From Leptobrachium leishanense (taxonomy: Eukaryota > Chordata > Amphibia > Anura > Megophryidae), in the NCBI GenBank assembly GCA_009667805.1, contig CM019064.1, positions 109,590,328-109,654,327 of the forward strand: a stretch of 64,000 nt of DNA, read 5' to 3'. Under the pieces are notes generated by a model. It saw only the letters and a program-made list of their open reading frames with translations, ran no database searches and was not told the DNA's origin. A program made the translations under genes and the position numbers. Position 1 is the stretch's first letter, and every line of letters begins with the position of its first letter. Of the stretch, positions 12,089 to 22,944 are shown piece by piece.

Positions 12089-12699
12089 TTTTGGTTAAAT
12101 ATGCATTTTTCTCAGAAAAAAGAGTAACAGGGTCTCAATTTTATGATTTTTTTTTCCCCATCATAAAGAATAACCCATATAACCAGAAAGGTTTGGATGA
12201 TAAAGGGCCGTATTTCATTCCTTGCGCATCGGTTTTGCACGCACGCAAATGCGCATTTGAGCAAGGACAAAACTATTTGCACAGAACGTCGTATTTCAAC
12301 GTTCGCGCAAACGATGCACGTTATCTTTCGTTATTTTTCTTTCCCATAACATTAAAAATATTTGCCAAAAAAATATAATTTTTTTTGCAGGTATAAAACT
12401 GACCAAAACTTTCCAGTTTTAATGTGATTTTGTTCCTGGCAAAACAAAAAATTGCGGAAGCATTTGTCTTGGATTCTTTTATCTTGGAGAGCTTATAGTT
12501 GAAATGGGGGCATATAGATATACGTATAATAGAAAGTGCCAAAAAAAATCTACAGTAAAATAAATTAATTCAATGTGTTTTTGATAGTCGTGATTCGGCT
12601 TATGAAAGACCTATTTGAGTCAATGTATTCCGGTTATGCTTGCAGTATATTTAATTATTGTACTAATTCATTATTTTGTGTTCAATGGTTTCTATTTAG
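12089..12699. other. No gene; upstream intron or 5' flank of the sulfatase, with a possible MITE
   Basis: AT-rich. At 12207-12320 lies a GCGCA-rich block (GGGCCGTATTTCATTCCTTG, then TTCGCGCAAACGATGC) that resembles 52185-52278 and may be a MITE. The last bases (TTTCTATTTAG) form the pyrimidine-rich acceptor of the first recognised coding exon. Confidence 0.5.
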
Positions 12700-12703
12700 A
12701 AAT

Positions 12704-12843
12704 ATGAGGTTTCTATTATGGATGACATCTGTGCTAGCAGTGAGTGTGCTGAATGCTACCCAACCAAGGCCTAACTTTCTTCTAATAATGGTTGATGACC
12801 TTGGAATCGGAGATGTTGGCTGTTATGGAAACAACACCATTAG
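12704..12843 (+). CDS. Sulfatase (STS/ARS family), first coding exon
   Basis: Exon sequence starts at 12700 after the acceptor TTTCTATTTAG; the ATG at 12704 is chosen because it opens a typical signal peptide ([18 protein letters not shown]). The mature part follows at once: [18 protein letters not shown], then [10 protein letters not shown]. The paired Asp in MVDDLG bind the active-site calcium in sulfatases. The exon ends at 12843 with donor AG|GTTTGT, splitting an Arg codon after two bases. The STS/ARSD/ARSE/ARSF/ARSH enzymes hydrolyse sulfate esters in the ER, Golgi or lysosome; STS acts on steroid sulfates. An upstream 5' UTR exon is implied by the acceptor but not seen. The exact orthologue cannot be fixed from three exons. 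Confidence 0.9.
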
Positions 12844-13140
12844 GTTTGTAGAAAAAATGCCTTATGTTTATTTATATCTACAATACAAATCAAATGTGTC
12901 CTTTAAGTATTTGTCGTAAATGATTCTTTTAGGTGCCTTTTAACTCCTTCAGTACCAGGCAAACAGTGTCTGCAATGAAAAGCTTCACAATTTGTTACAC
13001 CTGCGTTGCATTGTTTAAATTAACCCTTCACTACAGTGATCACATACAAAGAAACCCGTTACCGTTTGGAATCTTGCACTGTACTGTGCGAGCTTACTGT
13101 ACTTTTCGCTCCCTATACTTAAGATGGGGAGGGCAAAGTG

Positions 13141-13672
13141 TTTATTAGCATTAGGATTACAAAGTCCTAACGCTAATTAACGTCCGGCTTCGGTTAGCAA
13201 AACGTTAACCACAGCCTGGACTTGGTGCTAACGGATTCCGCTGCTGCAGAATCTGTTAGCACCAGCCAAAAACCCCCCAAAATTAAACAGATATTCACCT
13301 TCTATCTCGCGGCGAGGACCGTGGCTCCAACCGCCTGCTACATCCGGCGAGAGCAGAGAGAGACTGGGGAAAAAGTCCCCCAGTCCCCACCTGCGGATCA
13401 CTACGCCGTCCTGCCAGATGTCGCAAGCCGAGATCCGGCAGGTCATGTGATCCAAAGGGTCTGCCTCAATGGAGTCCTATGGACTCCATGGAGAGGATGC
13501 TCGTGGCGGCGCTCAGCGCTGCCACATGCATCCTGGGGCTTAACACCTGATAACAATGCAGGCAGCTTTTTAAGCGCCTGCAATGTAATATCGCGCTAAA
13601 ACGGGGGCGCAAAGGAGAAACCTGCAGGCGCAGGTTTTTCTCCTTTTGCGTCCCCGTTTTAGCGCAATAATC
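13141..13672. repeat. Serial-hairpin repeat in sulfatase intron 1
   Basis: Consecutive short stretches are each followed by their reverse complement. Examples are ATTAGCATTAGGATT against AGTCCTAACGCTAAT, and GGTGCTAACGGATTC against GAATCTGTTAGCACC. Others are GACTGGGG/CCCCAGTC and AATGGAGTCC/GGACTCCATG. The longest (13593-13665) pairs about 31 bases around GCGCTAAAACGGGG and CCCCGTTTTAGCGC. No transposase and no gene. The design matches 29650-30375 and 45524-46700. Confidence 0.75.
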
Positions 13673-14212
13673 GTAATGTAGCCCGCTGTGTTTTAGGAAA
13701 ACATTATGTTCATAAAAATGATCTAATTATTGTGACTTAAAAGTAAAGCTATAACTGAGGGGGGGGAGCTTTGTAGTGTGTGATCCAAATGGTAACTACT
13801 TTCCTCCTGAAAAAAATTGTGGGGAAACCGCTCTACATACCTAGACATTCCTGCTCTATGTGGCCCCTGCTCTGCAGTCTTTAGCCTTGACCATAAGTGC
13901 CTTGATGCTATACAGCATAAGTCCGTGTATATAAGGCCTGGAACTTAATAACTATTGATGTTAGTGAATAGATCCTTAACTGAACGTTTGTCAATAACAG
14001 CTATGTTGAACTAGTCTACACAAAGTCCAATGTTGCAAAGTTTTATGCCGTCAGTCTCCTACCAGAGTACTTATTTTTTTCCACTTCATGTGTCATATTC
14101 CCGAGGCTGATGAAAATGGGGAATTAAGGACAAGCACACACATTTCTGAAACATGTGCATACTAATGTGATAATTATTCTGTGTGCTCAAATAAATGCAA
14201 TTTGCTTTTCAG

Positions 14213-14334
14213 AACACCAAATATTGACCGATTAGCTAAAGAAGGTGTTAAGCTTACTCAGCATCTGGCAGCCTCTCCACTTTGTACTCCAAGTCGATCA
14301 GCCTTCCTAACAGGCAGATACCCAGTGCGATCAG
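14213..14334 (+). CDS. Sulfatase (STS/ARS family), second coding exon
   Basis: The acceptor TTGCTTTTCAG lies just before 14213 and the donor CAG|GTATGG just after 14334. The first base completes the Arg codon from the previous exon and the exon ends one base into a Gly codon. It encodes [17 protein letters not shown] and then [25 protein letters not shown] is the sulfatase signature: its Cys is oxidised to formylglycine by SUMF1 and is the catalytic nucleophile, and the Arg stabilises it. All key residues are intact with no stop, and the TPNIDRLA...[17 protein letters not shown] string is close to vertebrate STS and ARS proteins. The exon reads as functional. Confidence 0.93.
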
Positions 14335-15078
14335 GTATGGTCTTTATAAATACAATAAAATAGGCATTTGCTCATGTCATAGAAAAATCATATAAGCCAA
14401 GAGAAAAAATATAGATATTTATATGTATGTCTTCATTGCTATGACAACTGTTAGGCTGAAATGGTGTAAAGGGCTCACAAAGGAACTAGTTACAATATAA
14501 AAGTACTATGATTGAAAAGGAATAAATGTAGCAAATGCATACTCACAACATATTATTTTTAAAGATATGCATTGGAAAAGGGTGATGGAAAAAAATGATT
14601 TCCATTTCCACGTTTGAAGCTTTTTGAATAGTCTTGAGGACATGTAATATTTGTATAAAATTCTACCATTGTCCTTTACAGCTTGCTTACAGATGATCAC
14701 TCGTTATCATACAGCATGTCTCTATTTATATACAATTATGTTCTTTTAAGTAATGCATGGTTCCTTGGACAGGATTACTTTAGCTTAATGGCATCCAAAA
14801 CTGGATCTGGGGGAAGTCTGCCATAATGAGATATTGAATCTCAATGATCAATCCAAGTGGTCAATGTCATATGTTAATGGAGTGATTGACAGGATTACCG
14901 TAAACTGGGCCCATCACCTATTCGTTTTATTTTTAGTTTATTGGATAACAAGTCAAACACGGGATATCTCATTGATCAGAATAATGTAATGTAACCTCTC
15001 ATTTGCTACTTACATCTGTCCAGCGAGTGAGGTGCAGTGATAATACTGATCTGTAAATGTTGCCTGCTGGGTGACTGT
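14335..15078. other. Intron sequence, no gene seen
   Basis: AT-rich intron 2 of the sulfatase gene. No repeat end was recognised before the hAT-type element begins. Confidence 0.55.
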
Positions 15079-15557
15079 TAGGGATGTGCACCGATTTTTT
15101 TTTCGGTTCGATTCGGCTCGTTTCGACCACTTTCTGTTTCGATTCGGTTCGGTTTGATTAGTTTTTCGGGTACATTTATTTTTCGGAATATCGACCATTT
15201 TTCGTATTTTCGTGTCACTATACTCGGTTTTTGTATCGACTTTTCGTGATTTCGGGAAATTTTCGTTTTTCGGAATTGTACATGGTTTTCGGCATATCGC
15301 CCATTTTTCGTATTTCGTGTCACATTGCTCGTTTTTTTGTATCGACTTTTCGTGATTTCGGTAATTTCCGTTTTTTCGGAACGTCTGTTCTCGTTTCAAA
15401 GCTGTCTAACTCTATTCGTTTTGATGAAAACTACTATGGTTTACTTTTTTAATACTACTTTATATATTTTTTATAATAAATTTTTGGTTTGTTTTTCGGA
15501 TCCGATAATTCATTCTGTCGATACGATAATTCTGGCGATTCTATTGTGTTTTTTTAA

Positions 15558-16190
15558 TTAACCCTTTCGCTGCTGAGGCTTTTCCCGCCACTGTGCTGAG
15601 CTCATTTTTACCGGTTTTGCTCATCATGTTTAAACGTGTTTTGAAGGCTTATTTTAGTATATGACCCAGACATATTATATATCGTTCTTTCCGTCAGACT
15701 CGGCAGATTCATAATATGTCATTATTATATGTATACGTCATGTCCTGTCTGTATATTATAACAAAAAATGCAATAAAATATGATTTTTCAATAATTTACA
15801 ACCTGTAAAGTTTTTTTTTCACATTTTAACATGCGAGCAATTGCGGTTGTATTTTGTATGGGGTGCGCTTGTTAAAAAAATTAGAGATGGGGTCTCGTTA
15901 CATTTTTTTTTGGGGAAAATTACAAAATTTTTAACAAACGCACCGCATACAAAAATCGTTAGTGCAGCATCATTGTTCACATTATAATTGAAATGGGAAC
16001 AATATTGCTGCATTAACAAACCAAAAAAAAGAAAAAAAAATTGTTTATTTTTTTTATTTTTTTTTTAAATATTTTTTTATTTTTAATTTTTTTACAAATG
16101 TTTTTCACATTCGTGTTTGGTATCGTTGGAACGGCCATGCTCTGGCTGATCCAACAATACCAAACTTTATTCTGTCGATACGATAATTCT
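15558..16190. repeat. TTAA-bordered serial-hairpin repeat, copy A
   Basis: It starts TTAACCCTTTCGCTGCTGAG. Internal hairpins include TTTTGTATGGGGTGCGCTTG facing AACGCACCGCATACAAAA, and GTGCAGCATCATTGTTC facing GGAACAATATTGCTGCA. A near copy follows at 16495 and another at 45524. The TTAA border suggests piggyBac ancestry, but no transposase is present. Confidence 0.7.
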
Positions 16191-16494
16191 GGCGATTCTA
16201 TCGTGTTTTTTTTTTTTTATTAAATAAAGATCCTTTTTTTCTTATGAATATACATTTCACAACTTTATTTATTTAATCACATTAAAAAATGGTATGAAAG
16301 CCAAGGAACAAAAAAAAAAGAACAAAATCGATTTAAAAAACGGTAAACTGACCCGAATGGTCTGACTTTAAAAATAAAAACCAGAGAACAAAAATGTTTT
16401 AAAACGGAAAAATAGTTGATCAAAATGATCTGAAATGAAAAAAAATAATAAAATAAAATGATTTAAAACAGACAAAAATATAAATGAACCCTTT

Positions 16495-17180
16495 CGCTGC
16501 TGAGGCATTTCGCGGCTTCCCTTCACGCCTGTGTGCGGCACTGCGGTCTGCTGCTGAGCTAATTTTTAACAGTTTCGCTCCTCTTGTTTAAACGCGTTTT
16601 GAAGCCTTCTTTTATAATATGACCCAGACATGTTATATATCGTTCTTTCCGGCAGACTCGGCAGATGATTCATAATATATCATTATCATATGTATGCGTC
16701 ATGTCCTGTCTGTATATTATAACAAAAAATGCAATAAAATTAGAATTTTCAATGTTTGTTTTACAAGGTGTAAAGTGTTTTTTTCACATTTTAACATGTG
16801 AGTGTTTGCGGTTATATTTTATGAGTTGCGTTTGTTAAAAAAAATTGAAAAGGGGACTTGTTATATTTTTTTGGGTGACAATTACACTATTTTTAACAAA
16901 CGCACCCCATACAAAAATCCTTAGTGCAGCATCATTGTTCCCATTATAATTGAAATGGCAACAATATTGCTGCATTAACAAAACAAAACAAAAAAACTGT
17001 TTATTTTTTTTATATTTTTAAATTTTAAATTTTTAACATTGTCATGTTTGGTATTGTTGGAAAGGCCATGCTCTGGTCGATCCAAAGATACCAAACATTA
17101 ACCAACCGATAGCTGCCACGGATCGGGAGATAGGGGTTCCAATGAACCCCCTATCTCCACCATTGGTCACAGTTAGGGGT
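16495..17180. repeat. TTAA-bordered serial-hairpin repeat, copy B
   Basis: It begins TGAACCCTTTCGCTGCTGAG and matches copy A through AAAAAATGCAATAAAAT and the GTGCAGCATCATTGTTC block. It then continues into TTTGGTATTGTTGGAAAGGC and a hairpin GATAGGGGTTC...GAACCCCCTATC, and ends at AGGGGTTAA. The same order of blocks recurs at 45524-46165. Confidence 0.7.
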
Positions 17181-17859
17181 TAACTCCAGAACTGACGTCA
17201 TTGTGACGAGGTCTTGGGACTGTCAGCAGCTGCTGTTCCCCCACGCTGTTGTCTTCCTGCAAAGACGTGACCATGTTGGCGGGCAGCGTCTTAGCGGGCA
17301 GCGGTGGGAGAGAGAGAGCTCATAGCTGGGAGGAGGTGTTGTGTGAAGCTGCAAACAGGGACAAATAAACTAGACCTGAGCCGCACTAAGGATCTTTGGG
17401 TTGTGTCGGAGAAGACTTCACGCAGTGCTGCCATCAATATTTTTTGATAAATTCTTGGTTATACAATGAATGTGACTGTGGACAAAAATTCGTGTTGTTG
17501 TGACATCGCCTAAGCTTAACAAAACCAGGCCACGTCGGTAATCAAATCTCAAGGCAGTACAACAAGGTTGTGTTAGTGTGTGACATTTTTTGGCCAGGCA
17601 GGAAGTGTAGAATGTGCAGTCACATTCATGGCCACAAATATGTTGACAAATTTATGACAAAGGGTCCATAGAAATGTCAATACATTTATGTACATATAAT
17701 TTTAACAGTGTGGAAACCAAGCAATACATATTAACTTATTAAGCAAGGAAAAGCAACGCACACAAACAGGAAAATAGTGAAAAAATAGAAAATTTATTTA
17801 CAACATATGAACATAGGGAAGGGAACATGCCAAGGATGGCAAACTGCCTAACAGTTACT
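17181..17859. other. Interior of the hAT-type element, no gene seen
   Basis: No coding motif. TTTATT at 17793-17798 reads AATAAA on the minus strand, about 320 bases downstream of the Myb/SANT stop codon, and could be its polyadenylation signal. Confidence 0.45.
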
Positions 17860-18086
17860 GGCATTTGAGGACATGTTGGAGCTGGTCCGCATCTTGGATT
17901 GCAAAGATTATGATTGCTGTAAGGGCCCTTACGGCAGGAAGAATAACACCCGCAAGGATCGTATCCTTGAAAAGCTACGCACCACCATCCTGGAGCTGTT
18001 CGGGAAGGACCGGACGAAGGACCATCTCCGAAAACGCGGGTCCGACCTCAAGGCACGCGAGCAGGAGCAGCTGAGGCACATTCTGG
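17860..18086 (+). pseudogene. Inverted partial copy of the Myb/SANT exon
   Basis: The plus strand encodes MLELVRILDCKDYDCC and KDRTKDHLRKRGSDLK, matching exon 1 of the minus-strand gene at 18116-20094 at most positions. The start region (ATG changed to ATTTG) is broken. The conserved Trp of the third helix is replaced (RKHWSDLK became RKRGSDLK), and the copy stops at LRHI, where it joins the antisense of the neighbour gene's last exon. It looks like an inverted duplication inside the element, now in the 3' flank or 3' UTR of the intact gene. Confidence 0.85.
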
Positions 18087-18115
18087 TGACATTCGGGAGG
18101 AGGCTGCCACTGGTC

Positions 18116-20094
18116 TCACTGCTGCTCCAGGAGGTCTGCTGCATTGTTTATGTGCTCCCGCAGTTCCTGGAGCAGTTCCTGTATGGCGTCGATGGAGGTA
18201 ACTACCAGGCGAAGCTCACCAATCGCCTCCCGTCGGCGTCTGGCTTCTCCTTTTATATATCCAATAAATGAAAGAAGGAAAATACAGTAAGTAAAGCAGG
18301 TTTCTATTTTTGACTGAAAGTCTTGAAAAAATATAACAGTAGTATATGCCAGTGCTGGCGGCCTCCTGAGGCGCCGACTCCTCCGACTCCTCCTCCGACT
18401 CCTCCCCCACCACCACCGTCTGCATATCCAGTGCTATATATAAGAAATTAAAGAAATAAAAAATACAGTAAACAACAAAACTGATTTATTTTTGAACAAA
18501 AGTCGATGCAAAATACGACAGTAAAAAAAAAAAAACCTGGACTGGCGGCCTCCTGCTGCTTCGGCTCCCTCTCTCCTTCGCCCTCCTCCTGGTCCTCCTC
18601 TTCCTCCTCCTGCTCCTCTTGTGCTATACATAAAAAAATTTAATTAAAATACAGTAAACAAAAAATGTTTCTGTTTTTGACCAAAAGTCGTTGCAAAATA
18701 AAACAGTATATACCAGCGCTGGTGGACGCCCGTGGCTCCTCCTCCTCCTCCACTGGGGCACTGGTCCCCGCCGGGGCAGATACCGCCTTCTTCCTGTCTT
18801 CTGCCAAATCCAAAAAATAACACGTAAATAATGCAGACTGGAAAAAATGGTATATCTATACACTATATTGCCGAAAGTATTGCGACACCCCTCCACTACC
18901 CACTAGCACTACCAGCTTGACCCACCACTACTCCCATCTCATTGTTCTAAAATCACAAAATATTTATTTATTTCCTCTGCACATAGACATATATTACCGT
19001 TCAATTATATATTTTTTTCAGAAGTAAACATTACGTTTATTCAATAAAAACTATTATTTGTGTTGTGTGCGTACAAAACGCATTGTGCTGACTGCTTTTA
19101 GTTATTTTATAGAAGGCCTCAGCCTCAGTTTCACTTTCAGTTTCTGTGAATAAAACTGTGGATATTGCAGAAACAACAACAGAAATCCACCATTTTGTTT
19201 TGAAATTTGCATCTAAAGCATTCAATGACACTGCTGCAGCAAACTGAATTGCTGCGCTGCAACAATTCAGCAGCTGCTGAGGATGTATTGAAGGCGGCTC
19301 TGTTTGGATGCACTTACAGAAGAACTACATGTCCCATCCTACCACTTTAGCAGAGACGCAGAGATTTTTATTGATGCGCAGGTGGGAGCCAATATTGGGC
19401 AAGCTGCGGGTCATCTCGTATGCATCACTCAATCACAACAACCTCCCCCCCCCAGCACACTACAAACTATACACACAGTGCCAAAAGAAATCCAGCATTG
19501 TAACTTCATCTACATACATCAAATGTCACAATTTTCACGAATACGTAAAATCACAAAAAGGAAGAGCTATGGCAAAAATGCATGTATGACGAGTCGTGAA
19601 AACGCAAAGCTATACACAATCACATTGCATGAAAAAAGGACTAGATAAATCAGCGTATTTCTGTGCACATTAGCACATGCAAGCACATTATTATTATTAT
19701 ACAGGATTTATATAGCGCCAACAGTTTGCGCAGCGCTTTACAATAAAACATGACACTTACGTTTCGCTATGACGCGACGGATGTGTCTCAGCTGCTCCTC
19801 CTCGCGCGCCTTCAGATCAGACCAGTGTTTCCGGAGCTGGTCCTTCGTCCTGTCCTTCCCGAACAACTCCAAAATGGTGGTGCGTAGCTTGTCAAGGATA
19901 CGATATTTTCGAGCGTTCTTCTTCCTGTCGTAAGGTCCCTTACAGCAATCATAATCCTTACGATCAAAGATCCGGACCAGCTCGAGCATCTCCTCAAACG
20001 CCATATTGCTGGCCCGCTTCTTTCTGGGTGGTGGTGGTATATTGAGAGACGATGCGGAGGTGTCAGAATGGCACTCGTCGTCTCTTGCAGCCAT
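18116..20094 (-). CDS. Five-exon Myb/SANT-like protein gene inside the hAT-type element
   Basis: Exons on the minus strand: 20094-19761, 18800-18714, 18623-18537, 18433-18350 and 18249-18116, together 726 nt (241 residues plus stop). Every junction is phase 1 and the frame stays open. Exon 1 donor is C|GTAAGT; acceptors are GGCAG, TATAG, TATAG and AAAAG. The third intron would use a GC donor (G|GCATAT). Residues 20-27 (PPPPRKKR) resemble a nuclear localisation signal. Residues 31-97 form a Myb/SANT-like DNA-binding domain (FEEMLELVR, then KDQLRKHWSDLK) like those of PIF/Harbinger accessory proteins. Residues 113-198 are acidic, from three similar exons; residues 199-241 form a coiled-coil-like tail (IQELLQELREHINN). 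It may bind the element's ends or help a transposase supplied in trans. Function is inferred; the exon structure is directly visible. Confidence 0.75.
18280..18860 (-). repeat. Tandem exon triplication within the Myb/SANT gene
   Basis: Three units of about 180-200 bp each contain an 84-87-nt exon and a flanking intron with AATACAGTAAACAA and the TTTTTGACCAAAAGTCGTTG and AAAATAAAACAGTATATACC words. The exons at 18714-18800, 18537-18623 and 18350-18433 encode Glu-rich segments of 28-29 residues with similar ends (EAAS / RAST). The introns are more alike than the exons. Confidence 0.8.
18862..18905. repeat. Solitary Tc1/mariner-type end fragment
   Basis: CACTATATTGCCGAAAGTAT followed by TGCGACACCCCTCC matches, from memory, the terminal repeat of a Tc1-like family. 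No partner end or transposase is near. It lies in intron 1 of the Myb/SANT gene. Confidence 0.5.
19685..19750. repeat. Frog dispersed repeat fragment (TATATAGCGCCAACA type)
   Basis: ATTATTATTATACAGGATTT followed by ATATAGCGCCAACAGTTTGC and GCAGCGCTTTACAATA is a sequence I associate with very common short repeats in frog genomes. It ends just before the exon 1 donor of the Myb/SANT gene. Confidence 0.55.
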
Positions 20095-20599
20095 GGTGAA
20101 TAATAATAAAAATATTTTGTCCAAAAAAAAGTTGTCAAAAAACGGCTCAATAAAGTTACGACATCCGCGCGCGCACGCATGCGCGACCCGCGGACGAATC
20201 AGATCCGAGCGAATTATGAAAATTCTTATCGGATCATTGGAAACGAAAAAAAATAATACGCATTTACAAATACAAAATTTACAGAATCAGCGATATAACC
20301 GATAATAGTATGTCCAGAATTACCGAAATGAAACCGAAATCCCGAATGGAACCGAAATCATGAATAGAGGGAACATAAATTTCGATTTGACACATTTCAA
20401 GTCCATTCGAAAATTCCGAAACATTTTCGATTCGGCTCGGAAAACATTTCGGATTCGACTTTTTCGGATCTAAAAAATTTCGGAATTTCGGCCGCATCCG
20501 AGGACCCGAATCGGGAAATTTCGTGAAATTTCCGAAATTCCGAAACCCGAAACGCACATCCCTAGTGACTGTCCCACCATAGTCATGATGGCTCTCTGT

Positions 20600-22741
20600 C
20601 CCCACCACCACCATGCACGCAGCAGGAGATCCACCATGAGGCTGGCGATCCTTCTCCTACATGTCACAATATAGAGGACAAATAGTTAGACTATTTTAAG
20701 GATGGTGAGATTTAAGATTTGGTGATGTTTGGGATATATAAGGAAATCCATGGGCTTAGGAACCCCAAAACTGATAAACAGTAGCAGATATTTATGCTCG
20801 TTTTTTTTTTTAATTTTTTTTTTATAAAACATACACCTCTGAAACACCATACCAATCCCCATACATATCTTGGACTTCATTTACAACTCAGATCCCATGT
20901 CAATGCCCATACACCCCTAAGATCCATTTCAATCCTAATACACCCCTTAGACCCCTTGTTAGGCCCTTAGACCCCATACACCTCTCATGCCCCTTGTCGA
21001 ACTCTCTTTCAATCCCCATAAGCAATTCAAAAGTAATTATTGACCCGATACACTCCATAGACCCCATGCCAATCCCCAACAACCTTCAGGCGCGATGTTA
21101 TTCCACATCCACCCTTCTGACACCGTGTCCGTCCACATACACTGTTGAAATATCCCACACAATGCTACCAAAGAAGCAGATGCTGAAGAACGAGGCAGCC
21201 AGCATACTCCTTCCCTATCCACACACACACTTCTTTGAAGCTGATCGCAGTGGCAACAAAGGTTATACAAAAATCCTGGAGGGAGGAGGGTTAATTCACC
21301 CACATCCATGTAATTTCCCTGGGGGGGAAGGGGTTATCTTCTCATTGCCCTCTGGTTCTGACACCCTTCAGGAAATTGGCACACTTTATTACATACTGTA
21401 TATCCCTTGAGAAAGTTATAACATGGAAATAATAATTTTGAGCAATAAATTCCCATTTTGAATATTCATCCTGGAGAGTCTGTGATATTGTAGTTAGTTT
21501 CATGTTTTAATAAGGAGCTCTTAGAGGACCTGGATGGGTGTTATCTACATTGAATACCTTTTCACTTTCATCTTGAAATATTCTCCCTACTAAGCGCTAT
21601 ATTTCTTAAGAGATTCAATGATTTGCCTTTTGAGAGCAGTCCAGTCTATACTAGACACAAAAAGAGCAATTTGGGGCAAGCACATTTAATGGTTTTAAAT
21701 AGAATCTACATGTGTTATTTATTTTGTTAGCACAATGCATAGATACGATTTTAATAACTACTGAGTCACAGTGCACCTGAACATAGACTATATTAAATGC
21801 TTTCTTTTTAACTTTCACAAGACTATGTGTACGTCATGAAATCACATTATGAGCTCCTGTTCTACAGGAGCTAATTTTATATTCCCATTATTTACAAAAT
21901 CTCAAGAGGTCCAGAGTTCTTCACTACTACTCCATCATAATCGGGGTCTGGCTGGTCTGCCATGGTGCCACAAAGCAATTAGAGACCTCTTCTAAGCCTC
22001 ACTAGTTCAGATCTGCAGGACCACTAGTTTCGGTGAACATTCTGGGTATGCTGGTCCTCAGCAAGACACATAGCTAATGGAAGTTAAGGGTAAAGGACAA
22101 GACTTTGCCCTCATTCAAAATTTGAATGGCCCACTCTGTGGATGTTTCTCAAATGGTACTGACCCACACACTCAGAAAATACCTCAGCAAGAGACAGAGG
22201 ACTTAAGCTGCCAGTCTTTGTAACAGCCCATAAATGTAACTAAACAAATTCGAAAACATGTCGGAGGGGCAGGGGAGATCACACAATCACAAAACAAGCT
22301 AAAGGTAAAGGATTGGAGAGCTCTAAATAACCAGATTACAAGCTAAAGTCACGATAAACCAGAGAACACACAACGTAAAGTGTTGAAGGTATTGTAGACC
22401 ACAACAGGACAAAGACCAGAGGAAGAGATGACATTAAAGAACCTGATGAGAAATCCCACTGGCCAGCAATCCTAGAAGGGTGGAACGTTTGTGCCCTGCC
22501 CCTAGCAGAATTCTTGGAATGTCATACTGCTGACTGACACAGCACTGGAATTGAGCACTGATGGTGGTACTCCTTTAGGTCACGGTAAGATAGGAGCAAC
22601 CACGTCAAACTGAAGGACGGGACAGATGGGAAGATGTGGACATCTAATACAAATGCTCAGAGAAAAAACAGAGGACATGACAGAATGAGACGGTGAATGG
22701 AGATGTCAGGTTAAAATTGTCTTATGCCACCTATAAAAGAT
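20600..22741. other. No gene seen; degenerate CCCCATAC-type short repeats at 20885-21075
   Basis: Between 20885 and 21075 words such as CCCATACACCCCTA, AGACCCCTTG, AGACCCCATACACC and TCAATCCCCATA recur irregularly, giving a decayed minisatellite look. The rest is ordinary AT-rich intron DNA. Confidence 0.5.
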
Positions 22742-22869
22742 GGCCATATTACATACTTGGTGCTAATTTAATCAGAGCTGTTGTAAACTTCCCAGAGCCA
22801 TTATAGCCTATTGAGGTTTTAAGTTTACAGCAGCTCTGGTTAAGTTAGCACCAAGTATGTAATATGGCC
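22742..22869. repeat. Snapback MITE, about 49-bp arms
   Basis: GGCCATATTACATACTTGGT on the left is matched by ACCAAGTATGTAATATGGCC on the right, and the arms go on through GCTAA-TTAA-CAGAGCTG-TGTAAACTT with three single-base differences. The loop is about 28 bases. No coding capacity. Confidence 0.88.
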
Positions 22870-22944
22870 CAATATTTTTTTATGAGAAAGTATTTTACAA
22901 GGAAGGATACATTGTGATTTCTCTCGTTTTCAAGTATGTTCTGG

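Larger units (their letters stand above)
15079..20564 (-). mobile_element. hAT-type transposon carrying a Myb/SANT gene, 5.5 kb
   Basis: The ends are TAGGGATGTGC (15079-15089) and GCACATCCCTA (20554-20564). They are flanked by exact 8-bp repeats GTGACTGT (15071-15078 and 20565-20572). An 8-bp duplication and TAGGG-type ends are hallmarks of hAT transposons. The subterminal 400-500 bp on each side are packed with TTCGG/CCGAA words, which could be transposase-binding repeats. No hAT transposase is found inside. The interior holds two serial-hairpin repeats (15558-17180), an inverted partial copy of a Myb/SANT exon (17860-18086) and a spliced Myb/SANT gene (18116-20094). It lies in intron 2 of the sulfatase gene. 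Confidence 0.88.

Noticed and set aside
15079..20564. Classification of this element as PIF/Harbinger because of the Myb/SANT gene
   Set aside because: Harbinger elements duplicate 3 bp; here an exact 8-bp duplication and TAGGG ends point to hAT-type integration.
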